Source: an uncultured Eubacteriales bacterium
GTDB lineage: Bacteria; Bacillota; Clostridia; Christensenellales; Aristaeellaceae
Reading direction: 5' to 3'
NCBI GenBank assembly: GCA_900542445.1
Contig: UQNN01000010.1
Coordinates: 22,894-86,893, forward strand
Length of the DNA stretch: 64,000 nt
The translations under genes and the position numbers were made by a program. This document shows, one piece after another, positions 41,586 through 49,800 of the stretch (positions are counted from its first letter, which is position 1; each line of letters starts with the position of its first letter). Below the pieces are notes generated by a model that did not search any database, had not been told where the DNA came from, and saw only the letters and a program-made list of their open reading frames with translations.

Positions 41586-42302
41586 ATGCTGCTGGCACAA
41601 ATCAATCAGGAAATGGCCGCCGAGGCCGTGAAGAACTGCATCGCCGTGCTGCCGATCGGCGCGACGGAGGTACACGGCAATCATCTGCCTGTCGGAACGG
41701 ACAGTTTTCTGGCCACAGGCGTGGCCCGGAAGCTGGAAGAAAGGCTGGGCAGCGAGCGGTGTCTGGTGTTGCCCTGCGTACCTTACGGACAGGTCTGGTC
41801 GCTGCGCGAGACGGCGGGCACCGTGGATATTCCGGACGCGGTGCTGACGCCGTATCTGGTGCAGATCGCAATGAGCATGTATCGCGCGGGCGTGCGCAAG
41901 TTCGTCTTCCTCAACGCGCATGTGGGCAACAACACAGCGATCAAGGCGGCCATGCGCGAAGTTTACGCGCAATGCGATATGAAGGTATACGCGTTCACCT
42001 ATCCCGGCGCGGAAGCGGTGATCAGCCGGGTCTGCACGTCGAAAAGGCCGCATAAGGCATATTTTCATGCCTGTGAGATCGAAACCTCTTACATGCTCTA
42101 TCTCTGCCCGGAACAGGTGGATATGAGCAAGGCGATCAGCCAGTACCCCGTTTTCCCGGATGACTTTGACGTGACGCCGCACCGCTGGACGGAAATCATG
42201 CCCACTGCGGTGCTGGGCGACGCGACGGCGGCGACGGCCGAAAAGGGAAGAGAGATTATCGATGCGGTCGTGGAGAACATGGCCCGTTTGCTGGGAGAGT
42301 AA
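41586..42302 (+). CDS. Creatininase-family amidohydrolase
   Basis: 238 residues, starting six bases after the lactonase stop. Metal ligands are in place: 'LPIGATEVHGNHLPVGTD' (Glu28, His30, Asp39), 'VFLNAHVGNN' and 'YFHACEIETSYML'. The family includes creatininase, FAPy deformylase and the ring-opening hydrolase of dehydro-inosose, all acting at a carbonyl next to a ring carbon or nitrogen. Here a second ring-opening or deacylating step on the imported compound is likely. Confidence 0.87.
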   Translation: MLLAQINQEMAAEAVKNCIAVLPIGATEVHGNHLPVGTDSFLATGVARKLEERLGSERCLVLPCVPYGQVWSLRETAGTVDIPDAVLTPYLVQIAMSMYRAGVRKFVFLNAHVGNNTAIKAAMREVYAQCDMKVYAFTYPGAEAVISRVCTSKRPHKAYFHACEIETSYMLYLCPEQVDMSKAISQYPVFPDDFDVTPHRWTEIMPTAVLGDATAATAEKGREIIDAVVENMARLLGE

Positions 42303-42305
42303 GAC

Positions 42306-43796
42306 ATGGCTGCAATTTTGACGCTGGATTTGGGGAGCACGCAGCTCAAGCTCATGGTTTTGAGCGAAAACGCAGAGGTGCTGTATCTGGATTCGGAGAA
42401 ATACCCGACCTATGCGGAAGACGGCGGCTTTTTGGAGCAGAAGCCGGAAGAATGGATTGAGGCGCTTCAAAGGGGAATGCGGAAACTGGGGCAGCGCATG
42501 GATGCGCGGAGCATCGATGCGGTCAGCTTTTCCGGGCACATGAGCGGCGTCGTACTGGTGGACAAACAGGGTGAGGTGCTCCGTCCCTGCGTGATGCTCT
42601 CCGATTCCAGAAGTCAGCAGGAATGCGTTGAATTGAGCGAAACGGTCGGCGAACTGGTTCGCCGATACACGGGCAATCCGGTGATTAACGCTTTCTCACT
42701 GCCCAAGCTGCTTTGGATCAAACGGCACGAGCCGCAGCTCTGGCGTCAAACCGACGTATGGCTGGCGCCGAAGGACTATCTGCGCTATTGGATCACCGGG
42801 GAGAAAGCGACCGAGTACACGGATGCGTACAATTCGCTGTGCGTAGATCGACTCAGCCGGACATGGTGCGAAGCCGTTATCGACGCTACGGGGCTGGAAA
42901 AAAGCAAATTCCCGAAAATGCTTTCGCCGGATGCGCAGGCGGGCGTTGTGACGGCCAAAGCGGCACAGGCGCTGGGCATGCGGGCGGGCACGCCGGTTTA
43001 CGCCGGCGGCGCGGACATGGCATGCGGCGCGCTGGGCATGGGGTTGTTTAACGTGGGAGAATCGGCGCTGACGCTAGGAACCTGTGCGACCTTCCTCGCG
43101 CCGGTTCAGACGGCGGACGACCGTTTCTTCGGGCAGGTAACGTATCATCTGCACGCCGTTCCAGGCATGTTTTACGCGCTGGGATCGCACTTCAACGGTG
43201 GTCTGGCCGTAAACTGGTTTTCATCCCTGATGAACGAAAAAGGCGAATTGGATTATGAAACCGTCTCGGCGCTGGCCGCGCAGGCGGCGCGCGTTCCGGC
43301 CGGCAGTCAGGGCGTGATGACGATTCCGTTTCTGGTAGGCAGCGGGTCGCCATATTTCAATGCGGCGGATCGATTGAACATCCTCGGCGCGAGCGCGGCG
43401 ACCGGCAGGGGACAGCTGTTCAGAAGTCTGCTGGAGGGGATCACGATGAACCTCAGGCAGACCAAGGAGATTTTCGACGCGCTTTCGCCGGAACGCCTAA
43501 AAAACGTTTATCTTGGCGGCGGCGGATGTCGGGTTGCGCCCTGGCCGCAGATGATTTCAGATATTTTCGACATGGAGATTCAGGAAACCGTTCATGCGGA
43601 CGCGTCCACGGTCGGCGCGGCGATTCTGGGCGGAATGGGCGCGGGCATATTTACGGACGTGCGAAAGACGGCGCTCGACATGCTGAACGTTTCGCGCCGA
43701 TTGACGCCCGACGCGGCGCAGGCTGGGCGATATGCCGAACTCTATCCGCAGTATTTAAACCTTTACCGCCTGCTGAGCGGGCGATCAAACGTCTGA
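42306..43796 (+). CDS. FGGY-family carbohydrate kinase
   Basis: 496 residues, three bases after the previous stop. 'AAILTLDLGSTQLKLMVLSE' is the phosphate-1 motif, 'AVSFSGHMSGVVLVDKQGEV' the sugar-contact strand, 'GGADMACGALGMGLFNVGES' the ATP loop and 'NVYLGGGGCRVAPWPQMISD' the adenosine motif. The overall match is closest to xylulokinase-like members. It would phosphorylate the open-chain or keto-sugar product. Specificity within FGGY cannot be told by eye. Confidence 0.9.
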   Translation: MAAILTLDLGSTQLKLMVLSENAEVLYLDSEKYPTYAEDGGFLEQKPEEWIEALQRGMRKLGQRMDARSIDAVSFSGHMSGVVLVDKQGEVLRPCVMLSDSRSQQECVELSETVGELVRRYTGNPVINAFSLPKLLWIKRHEPQLWRQTDVWLAPKDYLRYWITGEKATEYTDAYNSLCVDRLSRTWCEAVIDATGLEKSKFPKMLSPDAQAGVVTAKAAQALGMRAGTPVYAGGADMACGALGMGLFNVGESALTLGTCATFLAPVQTADDRFFGQVTYHLHAVPGMFYALGSHFNGGLAVNWFSSLMNEKGELDYETVSALAAQAARVPAGSQGVMTIPFLVGSGSPYFNAADRLNILGASAATGRGQLFRSLLEGITMNLRQTKEIFDALSPERLKNVYLGGGGCRVAPWPQMISDIFDMEIQETVHADASTVGAAILGGMGAGIFTDVRKTALDMLNVSRRLTPDAAQAGRYAELYPQYLNLYRLLSGRSNV

Positions 43797-43815
43797 AAAG
43801 GGGAGAAAACATCCT

Positions 43816-44556
43816 ATGAAGCTGATGGATTCGGTGTACATGGTCGGTTCGGGCACGGCCGGTTTTTCCATGACAAACGCGTTTGACTGCACCGTCTATC
43901 TGGTGGATGGAAAAGACGAGCTGGCGCTGATTGACGCGGGCGTCGGGGTTCAGCCCGAACGAATTATAAAACAGATCGAGCGGGACGGCTTTGACCCGGC
44001 GCAGATCGGGAAAATTTTGTTGACGCACGGGCACGGCGATCACGCGGGCGGCGCGTATGCGCTGTCGAAGGCGTGCGGCGCGACCGTATACGCGATGGAA
44101 CCGGCGGCCGAGTTTATTCGGAAAGGCGATATTCACGCGCTTTCACTGGAATCGGCGATTGAGGCAGGCGTTTATGAAGCGGGGTATCGCTTCATGCCTT
44201 GCGCGGTGGAGCCGCTGGAACCCAATCAGGAAATTCGCGTCGGACAGGTGACGCTGAAAGTGATCCCCACGGAAGGGCACAGCGCCGGGCATTGCAGCTA
44301 TTGGGGCGAAATCGATGGAAAAATGGTACTGTTTGCCGGAGATGCGATTCAGTGCGACGGAAAAATCGCGCTTCAAGCCATCTGGGATTGTGACTTGCAG
44401 CGATACGTAGAAACGATCCATCGGTTGAACACGCTCAAACCGGATGTGTTGCTGCCTGCGCACGGCCGTTTTGCGCTGGAAAACGGGGCGCTGCACATCC
44501 AAAAAGCGGAGGACAAGCTGAAAACGCTCGCCCTGCCGCCCAACAGCATCGAGTAA
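43816..44556 (+). CDS. Metallo-beta-lactamase-fold hydrolase
   Basis: 246 residues, RBS AAGGGGAG. The zinc motif is 'LLTHGHGDHAGGAYAL' (H-x-H-x-D-H); further ligands lie in 'VIPTEGHSAGHCSYWGEI', 'VLFAGDAIQCDGKI' and 'LLPAHGRFALENG'. A single-domain thioesterase/lactonase-like form. As a second possible lactone or ester hydrolase in one operon it may handle a different ring size or a later intermediate. Confidence 0.88.
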   Translation: MKLMDSVYMVGSGTAGFSMTNAFDCTVYLVDGKDELALIDAGVGVQPERIIKQIERDGFDPAQIGKILLTHGHGDHAGGAYALSKACGATVYAMEPAAEFIRKGDIHALSLESAIEAGVYEAGYRFMPCAVEPLEPNQEIRVGQVTLKVIPTEGHSAGHCSYWGEIDGKMVLFAGDAIQCDGKIALQAIWDCDLQRYVETIHRLNTLKPDVLLPAHGRFALENGALHIQKAEDKLKTLALPPNSIE

Positions 44557-44586
44557 AACCTGTGAAACGGGAGGAGTGATTCAAGA

Positions 44587-45768
44587 ATGAGCATATCCAT
44601 GTGGTCGTATCCGTGGGATTTGGAAGATTGCGGCATGGCGTATGCGCTGGACGATATGAAGGCGCACGGAATCGACGGCGTGAGCATGATTACCAGCTAT
44701 CACGCGGGACGGTTCCTCTGCATCCGCAGTCCGAAACGGAAAATCTATTTTCCGGAGGACGGCGTTGCCTATTACCCCTGCGACATGAAGAAATTTGAGC
44801 ATCAGCGTATTCAGCCCCGGCAGGCGCAGTTCAGCCGGGAACATCCCGACTTCTGGCCGAAGCTTTTTGAAGAGACCGAAAAGCGCGGCATGACAGTTTC
44901 GGGCTGGACGGTCTGCCTGCATAATACGCGGATCGGCATGGCGTATCCGGACACCTGCGTTCACAATGCTTACGGGGACGCGGTCTATTACAACCAGTGC
45001 CCGTCGAACCCGGATGTACGGACGTATATGTGTACGCTGCTGGACGATCTGTGCACGCAGGTGCCGCTGGACGCGCTTGAACTGGAATCCATGAATTTCA
45101 TGGGGCATGCGCATGAATATCACCATGAAAAGGATGGAATCGGGTTGAGCGGCTTGCAGGATTTCCTGCTGTCCATCTGCTTCTGCGATCATTGCAAGGC
45201 GCGCGCGCGGGCGGAAGGAATCGATGCGGACGCGGCGCAGCAGGCGGTTCACCGCATGCTGGCGCAGCTGAGCGAAACGCAGTTCACAAAGGAAGAAAAC
45301 GAGCGGTTCTTTGTGCAGAAGCTGGCGTTTTTTGAAAACGAGCCGGCGCTGTACGCTTTCCTCAAATGGCGGCCGAGCGTGGTCACCTCGCTGGTCAAGG
45401 AGGCGCATCAGGCCGTCGGCGGTCGGGCGAAGATGTACTTCCTGAGCCTGCTGCCGCATTCCGGTTCGTGGCTCTTTGGCGTTGATTTGAAGGCGATTAC
45501 AGGGCTGTGCGAGGGCGCGCTGGTTTGTAGCTATGACTGCGGCACGCAGAAGATGGAAGCGGACGTTCGGGAGTCGCAGCGGGATTTCGCCGGGGGCAGC
45601 AAGCTGCTGCTCGGCATGCGCTGCTTTACGCCGGAATATGCCGACGGCGCGGCCTTGATTGACAAGGTGCGCGCGGCGCGCCGCATGGGCGTGGAGGACT
45701 TTCGATTCTACAACTATGGCCTGATTCCGCAGAGCCATCTGGATTGGATACGCGAAGCGCTTCAATAA
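44587..45768 (+). CDS. Protein of unknown family, probable TIM-barrel enzyme
   Basis: 393 residues, RBS GGGAGGAGTG; no signal peptide. It begins 'MSISMWSYPWDLEDCGMAYA', with 'GIDGVSMITSYHAGRF' typical of the first strands of a barrel. 'GMTVSGWTVCLHNTRIGMAY' follows, and a strand-end acidic pair 'ALELESMNFMGHAHEYHHEK' could be catalytic. 'SICFCDHCKARARAEGID' is a C-x-C-x-x-C knuckle seen in some putative glycosidase-like proteins. The C-terminus reads 'GMRCFTPEYADGAALIDKVR' and 'GVEDFRFYNYGLIPQ'. Family-10-like or other retaining glycosidase folds are possible. Last gene of the operon. Confidence 0.6.
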   Translation: MSISMWSYPWDLEDCGMAYALDDMKAHGIDGVSMITSYHAGRFLCIRSPKRKIYFPEDGVAYYPCDMKKFEHQRIQPRQAQFSREHPDFWPKLFEETEKRGMTVSGWTVCLHNTRIGMAYPDTCVHNAYGDAVYYNQCPSNPDVRTYMCTLLDDLCTQVPLDALELESMNFMGHAHEYHHEKDGIGLSGLQDFLLSICFCDHCKARARAEGIDADAAQQAVHRMLAQLSETQFTKEENERFFVQKLAFFENEPALYAFLKWRPSVVTSLVKEAHQAVGGRAKMYFLSLLPHSGSWLFGVDLKAITGLCEGALVCSYDCGTQKMEADVRESQRDFAGGSKLLLGMRCFTPEYADGAALIDKVRAARRMGVEDFRFYNYGLIPQSHLDWIREALQ

Positions 45769-45781
45769 GCAGCGGCTCATG

Positions 45782-45827
45782 AGCGCCTTCCGCCGAACGG
45801 AGATCACCGCGGCGGAAGGCGCTTTCT
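45782..45827 (+). terminator. Terminator of the CUT2/lactonase operon
   Basis: AGCGCCTTCCGCCG and CGGCGGAAGGCGCT form a perfect 14-bp stem, followed by only a short T tract. Confidence 0.72.
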
Positions 45828-45876
45828 GCAAAAGGACGGAGAAATGACGCTTTTTTTGAACTTGCAGGAAAAAACA

Positions 45877-45905
45877 TTGCAAGAATATGGAAAAAGCGGT
45901 ACAAT
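45877..45905 (+). promoter_or_regulatory. Promoter of the YheO-type regulator
   Basis: TTGCAA (45877-45882), 17 bases, TACAAT (45900-45905). An inverted repeat CTTGCA...TGCAAG (45861-45883) overlaps the -35 and may be a control site. Confidence 0.7.
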
Positions 45906-46014
45906 AAAAAAAGATCGGAAATCCAAATCAGAAGTTGGAAAAATAGGCAGGGCGGGAAACAGCGCTTTACGGAAAGCCGGGAGATTCGCCGTGTGTTGAA
46001 AGGTGTATGGAAGC

Positions 46015-46683
46015 ATGGAAAAGGAAAGCCAGCGATTGCTTGAAAGCGTGATGAAGCTGATTGCCGCTCAGTTTGGACCGGATTGCGAAGTGGTGCTGCA
46101 CGACTGGTCGAAGGAATATGAATCGACGATCGTTGCGATTGAAAACGGGCACGTATCCGGCAGAAAGGTTGGGGACGGCGGCAGCAATCTGGGGCTGGAG
46201 GTCATGCGCGGCACGACGGACGGTTCCAATCAGCTCAACTACATTACGCAGACGCAGGATGGCCGGATGCTTCGCTCCTCTTCCCTCTATCTGACGGATG
46301 AAAACGGAAAAAAAGTCGGCGCGCTGTGCATCAATCTGGACGTGACCGATTATATCATGATGCAGCACAGGCTGTCGGGGGTGACGCTCTTCCCGTGCGT
46401 GCGCCCCGGCGAACAGGAGGTCAGCCGCGAGTTTTTCACCAACGATGTGAACGAACTGCTGGATTACCTGATAAAAGAAGGCACGGAGCAGATCGGCAAA
46501 GCGCCGGAAGAGATGACCAAAGAAGAGAAAAAGCAGATCATCAGCTATCTGGATCAGAAGGGCGCGATGCTGATTACCAAATCCGGTCCGAAAATCTGCC
46601 GCTATCTGGGCATTTCCAAATTTACGCTGTACAATTATCTGGATGAGATTCACAACGAACAGGAACAGAAAGCCAAACCGTAA
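46015..46683 (+). CDS. YheO-type PAS sensor with C-terminal helix-turn-helix (DauR-like)
   Basis: 222 residues from MEKESQRLLE. The N-terminal YheO/PAS-like domain (about 5-115) reads 'QFGPDCEVVLHDWSKEYEST', 'SSSLYLTDENGKKVGALCIN' and 'LDVTDYIMMQHR'. The C-terminal HTH is 'ISYLDQKGAMLITKSGPKIC', 'RYLGISKFTLYNYLDEI'. Relatives such as DauR control amino-acid catabolism, often beside RidA genes. It lies upstream of the RidA/TRAP region, which it probably controls. Confidence 0.88.
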   Translation: MEKESQRLLESVMKLIAAQFGPDCEVVLHDWSKEYESTIVAIENGHVSGRKVGDGGSNLGLEVMRGTTDGSNQLNYITQTQDGRMLRSSSLYLTDENGKKVGALCINLDVTDYIMMQHRLSGVTLFPCVRPGEQEVSREFFTNDVNELLDYLIKEGTEQIGKAPEEMTKEEKKQIISYLDQKGAMLITKSGPKICRYLGISKFTLYNYLDEIHNEQEQKAKP

Positions 46684-46694
46684 AAAGCAGACTC

Positions 46695-46734
46695 AAACAG
46701 CCGCTCCTGCCGAGGCAGGGACGGCTGTTTCGTC
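46695..46734 (+). terminator. Terminator after the YheO-type gene
   Basis: AAACAGCCG..TCCTGCC pairs with GGCAGG.ACGGCTGTTT. A and T tracts on both sides allow use from either direction. Confidence 0.75.
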
Positions 46735-46757
46735 CCAAAGAGTATGAAAAAGGACAT

Positions 46758-46797
46758 GGAAAAGCCGCTTCTGAACGGGCAGAAGCGGCTTTTCCGT
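46758..46797 (-). terminator. Terminator of the RidA-YcxB pair
   Basis: GGAAAAGCCGCTTCT and AGAAGCGGCTTTTCC form a perfect 15-bp stem around GAACGGGC, 26 bases beyond the YcxB-like stop codon. Confidence 0.75.
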
Positions 46798-46822
46798 AAA
46801 AAGAAGAGGAATGGGTTATGAA

Positions 46823-47401
46823 TCAGCCTGCTTTCTTTTGCCTGATGATGGACCAGAGCGAAGCGCTCAGCCATGGATACAGGGTTTGGCACGGCTTTCC
46901 GGTTCTGGAGGAAAGAAACGCCTGAAACTCTGCGGGCGACTGCCCTTTGATGCAGCCGTCAGGAAAGATGAAAGCGGCCTGTTCATTCAAAAAGAAATAG
47001 GTCGCGTGGCGGTAGCGCAGCAGATGGCGGCACTTGGCATAAGCGATGGTTTCGCCCTTTCCGCCGTCGCCCTTGGGACGGACGTTGAAGTCCTTTTCGC
47101 CGAAGACGAAAACCGAACAGGGAAAAGGTTTTCCGCTTTTTTGAATCTGCTCCACAACACGCCCAGCCAGACTGCTGGCGGGCACGTTGATGAAGACGAT
47201 GGCCAGACAGCCATACAGCGAGAAGAAGTAATTGAAGGGTTCCGCAACGCTGCCGATGGCGTGCACGCCGATCAGCAGGCAGACGACGGCGGTGACAACC
47301 TGAATCAGGCGCGCTGTTTTATGCGAAAGGGCATATTGGGCGCGGGTCAAATCCGAGACCGTTTCAGCGCTGTGCTGCACCTCGATTTCAAAAGGCTTCA
47401 T
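46823..47401 (-). CDS. YcxB-like membrane protein
   Basis: 192 residues on the minus strand, RBS AAGGAG eight bases upstream. Two hydrophobic segments (about 31-75, 'LIQVVTAVVCLLIGVHAIGS' and 'FFSLYGCLAIVFINVPASSL') are followed by a soluble beta-rich part ending 'ATYFFLNEQAAFIFPDGCIK', typical of YcxB-family proteins. Function unknown. It is 45 bases after ridA and probably read with it. Confidence 0.65.
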   Translation of the reverse strand: MKPFEIEVQHSAETVSDLTRAQYALSHKTARLIQVVTAVVCLLIGVHAIGSVAEPFNYFFSLYGCLAIVFINVPASSLAGRVVEQIQKSGKPFPCSVFVFGEKDFNVRPKGDGGKGETIAYAKCRHLLRYRHATYFFLNEQAAFIFPDGCIKGQSPAEFQAFLSSRTGKPCQTLYPWLSASLWSIIRQKKAG

Positions 47402-47446
47402 GCGGAACGCTCCTTTTTCAGCAGATGGTGAACTGCCTCAGGCCGC

Positions 47447-47911
47447 TTATTCGTACTCGGCCAGCAGCTCGATTTCCACGGCGATGTCGCCCGGCGTGGC
47501 GTTGACGCCCATCGCGGTGCGCGCCGGCAGGCCGCGCTCCTCGCCGAACAGGTCGAGAAGCAGCTGAGAGCCGCCGTTGACGACCTGCGGCTGCTGGGTG
47601 AAATCATCCGCGCTGTTGACGAAAGCGAGCACCTTCACGAAGCGCTTGATGCGGTTGAGGTCGCCGAGCTTGGCGTCCAGATTGGCCAGCAGGTTGAGCA
47701 TGCAGCGCAGCGCTGCTTCCTGGCCCTGCTCCACGGTCAGATCCTTGCCGAGCTTGCCGTTGATGCTGGTGCCGTTGATCTGCGGGCCGCAGCCGGAGCA
47801 GTACAGCAGATGATCGCCGAACTCCATCACCGGGGTGTACAGACCGCCCTTTGCCGGCGGGGTGGGGAGGGTGAGGTTCATCTCTTTGAGCTTGTCGTAA
47901 ACGTTTGCCAT
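47447..47911 (-). CDS. RidA/YjgF/UK114-family enamine/imine deaminase
   Basis: 154 residues from MANVYDKLKE, with AAAGGAGGAATC upstream. Trimer-forming family, a little longer than the usual 130. The active-site Arg is in 'GLPARTAMGVNATPGDIAVE' and the closing Glu in 'IELLAEYE'; 'VMEFGDHLLYCSGCGPQING' is the N-terminal strand. RidA hydrolyses reactive enamines such as 2-aminoacrylate released by PLP dehydratases. A PLP enzyme of that fold is encoded in the divergent operon, which fits. Confidence 0.9.
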   Translation of the reverse strand: MANVYDKLKEMNLTLPTPPAKGGLYTPVMEFGDHLLYCSGCGPQINGTSINGKLGKDLTVEQGQEAALRCMLNLLANLDAKLGDLNRIKRFVKVLAFVNSADDFTQQPQVVNGGSQLLLDLFGEERGLPARTAMGVNATPGDIAVEIELLAEYE

Positions 47912-48045
47912 GGTGGGATTCCTCCTTTTATATATTCGGGAAAGACATTTTCCCTGCCGCGGCGCATGAAGAAGACGGACGCGGCAGAAGATTCGCCGAA
48001 AAATGAAAGAAATCATGAAAAAAAGTTTGATTTCTTATATCCATC

Positions 48046-48074
48046 AGTATAAACACATTCCAGCATAAGGTCAA
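48046..48074 (-). promoter_or_regulatory. ridA promoter
   Basis: On the minus strand TTGACC (48074-48069), 17 bases, TATACT (48051-48046). The leader is about 130 bases long. Confidence 0.75.
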
Positions 48075-48144
48075 GAGAAAAATGACTAATTTTTTGAAGA
48101 AAACAGAAAATCAGAAAAAAATTTAGAATATTTGCGAGAATGTA

Positions 48145-48173
48145 TTGACATGGGACGAAAAGAGTGCTATCTT
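48145..48173 (+). promoter_or_regulatory. Promoter of the first TRAP operon
   Basis: TTGACA (48145-48150), 17 bases, TATCTT (48168-48173). Confidence 0.72.
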
Positions 48174-48185
48174 TGAATCAGCAAT

Positions 48186-48203
48186 TTTGACGAAAACGTC
48201 AAA
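48186..48203 (+). promoter_or_regulatory. Operator-like inverted repeat before dctP
   Basis: TTTGACG-AAAA-CGTCAAA, a perfect 7-4-7 repeat starting 12 bases past the -10. A bound repressor would block early elongation. Confidence 0.55.
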
Positions 48204-48224
48204 CACAACGAAGGAGGATTTCTC

Positions 48225-48225
48225 A
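48225..48225 (+). other. Start site note for dctP
   Basis: AAGGAGGATTTCTC precedes this ATG; no competing start is visible. Confidence 0.8.
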
Positions 48226-49211
48226 TGAAGAAGTTTCTTGCCATGGCTGCTGCGCTGACAATGAGTTTGAGCGTGGCCGCCGCTGCCAGCGCTGAAAAGT
48301 ATCAGATGACCTTCAGCACCGCCGTTTCTCAGGAACAGAGCTCTACCATTTATATGGATAAGGCGCTGGACCTCATCACCGAGCGCACCAACGGCGACGT
48401 GACCTTCTCCCGCACCTATTCCGGCACGCTGGGCAGCGAGCATGACCTCGGCGTGATGTGCCAGAGCGGCGACATCGACATCGTCTGCATCGGCCCGGGC
48501 CAGTGGTCTGACTGGGACGAGGCGTTCAAGGTGTTCGACTGCCCGTTCCTCTTCACCAGCTTTGATCACTTTGACCGCGTTCTCGCTTCCGAAGATTATC
48601 AGGCCTGGCTCAAGGAGCACGGCGACGCGCAGGGCGTGACCTTCGTGATGACCTTCAACCAGGCGTTCAAGGGCATCCTGAACAAGAACCGCGATGTGTA
48701 TTCCACCGCTGATCTGGCCGGCCTGAAGCTGCGCGTGCCGGATTCCGCTTCTCTGATTGAGATCGGCACCGCGATGGGCTATGTGCCGACCCCGACCGCC
48801 GCGGCCGACCAGTACATGAGCCTCTCTCAGGGCATCGTTGACGGCGCGGATCACGCGCTCTGGGCACACCAGACCTGGAAGCTGACCGAGATCGCCAAGC
48901 ACTACTCCGATACCCGCCATGCGCTCCAGTGCGTGTTCTTCATCATGAACAACGACTCCCTCGCTTCCCTGCCGGAAGAGTATCAGAAGATCGTTCTGGA
49001 TACCTTCGCTGAGGTGGAGAAGGAGCTGGCCGACCAGACCCGCAAGGATTCCGACGAGTCCTATGTCAAGGCTGAGGCTGACGGCGTGAAGGTCATCCCG
49101 TACGAAGAGATCGACATCGATTCCTTCAAGCAGGCGCTTTCCGGCGTCGTGGACGAGTATTCCAACCTCGCGCCGGATCTGTACGACATCATTAGCAAGC
49201 TGGCCGACTAA
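48225..49211 (+). CDS. TRAP transporter substrate-binding protein DctP
   Basis: 328 residues with signal peptide MKKFLAMAAALTMSLSVAAA. DctP fold marks: 'YQMTFSTAVSQEQSSTIYMD', 'GSEHDLGVMCQSGDIDIVCI', 'LAGLKLRVPDSASLIEIGTA' (with the Arg that binds a ligand carboxylate) and 'QGIVDGADHALWAHQTWKLT'. TRAP systems import organic acids using the ion gradient. Neighbouring genes suggest an N-substituted amino acid as ligand. Confidence 0.93.
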   Translation: MKKFLAMAAALTMSLSVAAAASAEKYQMTFSTAVSQEQSSTIYMDKALDLITERTNGDVTFSRTYSGTLGSEHDLGVMCQSGDIDIVCIGPGQWSDWDEAFKVFDCPFLFTSFDHFDRVLASEDYQAWLKEHGDAQGVTFVMTFNQAFKGILNKNRDVYSTADLAGLKLRVPDSASLIEIGTAMGYVPTPTAAADQYMSLSQGIVDGADHALWAHQTWKLTEIAKHYSDTRHALQCVFFIMNNDSLASLPEEYQKIVLDTFAEVEKELADQTRKDSDESYVKAEADGVKVIPYEEIDIDSFKQALSGVVDEYSNLAPDLYDIISKLAD

Positions 49212-49223
49212 TTTTTCTTCTTC

Positions 49224-49252
49224 CATTGCCTCCCTTTATCCGGGAGGCAATG
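49224..49252 (+). terminator. Stem-loop between dctP and dctQ
   Basis: CATTGCCTCCC pairs perfectly with GGGAGGCAATG around TTTATCC. No T run follows, so it more likely protects the dctP message end or attenuates. Confidence 0.6.
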
Positions 49253-49299
49253 TTGGGTTCAAGCGCTCTTTGCATGAAGCGTGAGAGGAGAGTTTCCCT

Positions 49300-49788
49300 T
49301 TGAAAGCCATTTCCAAAATCAACAATACCCTGGCCAAAATTGAAGGCGCGGTCATGGTATTCTGGTTCGCCATCGTGCTGGTCGTGATGACCTGCCAGGT
49401 GGTCAGCCGCTACATTTTCAACGCGCCGATTGCGTGGAGCGAAGAATTCGCGCGCTATTCCTTCGTCTGGATCAGCTACATCGGCTGCGCGTACTGCGTT
49501 TCGGTGGACGCGCACACCGGCATCACCGCGTTTCGCGACGCGCTGCCGCCCAAGGCCAAGAAGCTGACCACCGTGCTGGGCAACGTCGTCGTGATGATCG
49601 TGTTCATCCGCCTGCTGCCCATCGCGATGAAGTTCATCGGCAAGAACAGCAAGTTCCTGACCTCGATGATGCGCATTCCGTTCAAGTATCTGTATTATTC
49701 CCTGCCGGTGGGCTGCGTGCTGACCGTCGTGCATCTGATTCTCAAGAGTATCCTCCTGTTTGCGCCGGATACGATTGAGAAGGCGTAA
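49300..49788 (+). CDS. TRAP transporter small membrane subunit DctQ
   Basis: 162 residues, apparently from a TTG codon at 49300 with GAGAGGAGAG about nine bases upstream; no good ATG lies near. Four helices; the DctQ pattern appears in 'MTCQVVSRYIFNAPIAWSEE' followed by 'FARYSFVWISYIGCAYCVSV' and 'HTGITAFRDALPPKAKK'. It links the binding protein to DctM. Confidence 0.88.
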   Translation: MKAISKINNTLAKIEGAVMVFWFAIVLVVMTCQVVSRYIFNAPIAWSEEFARYSFVWISYIGCAYCVSVDAHTGITAFRDALPPKAKKLTTVLGNVVVMIVFIRLLPIAMKFIGKNSKFLTSMMRIPFKYLYYSLPVGCVLTVVHLILKSILLFAPDTIEKA

Positions 49789-49800
49789 GGAGGAAGAACG

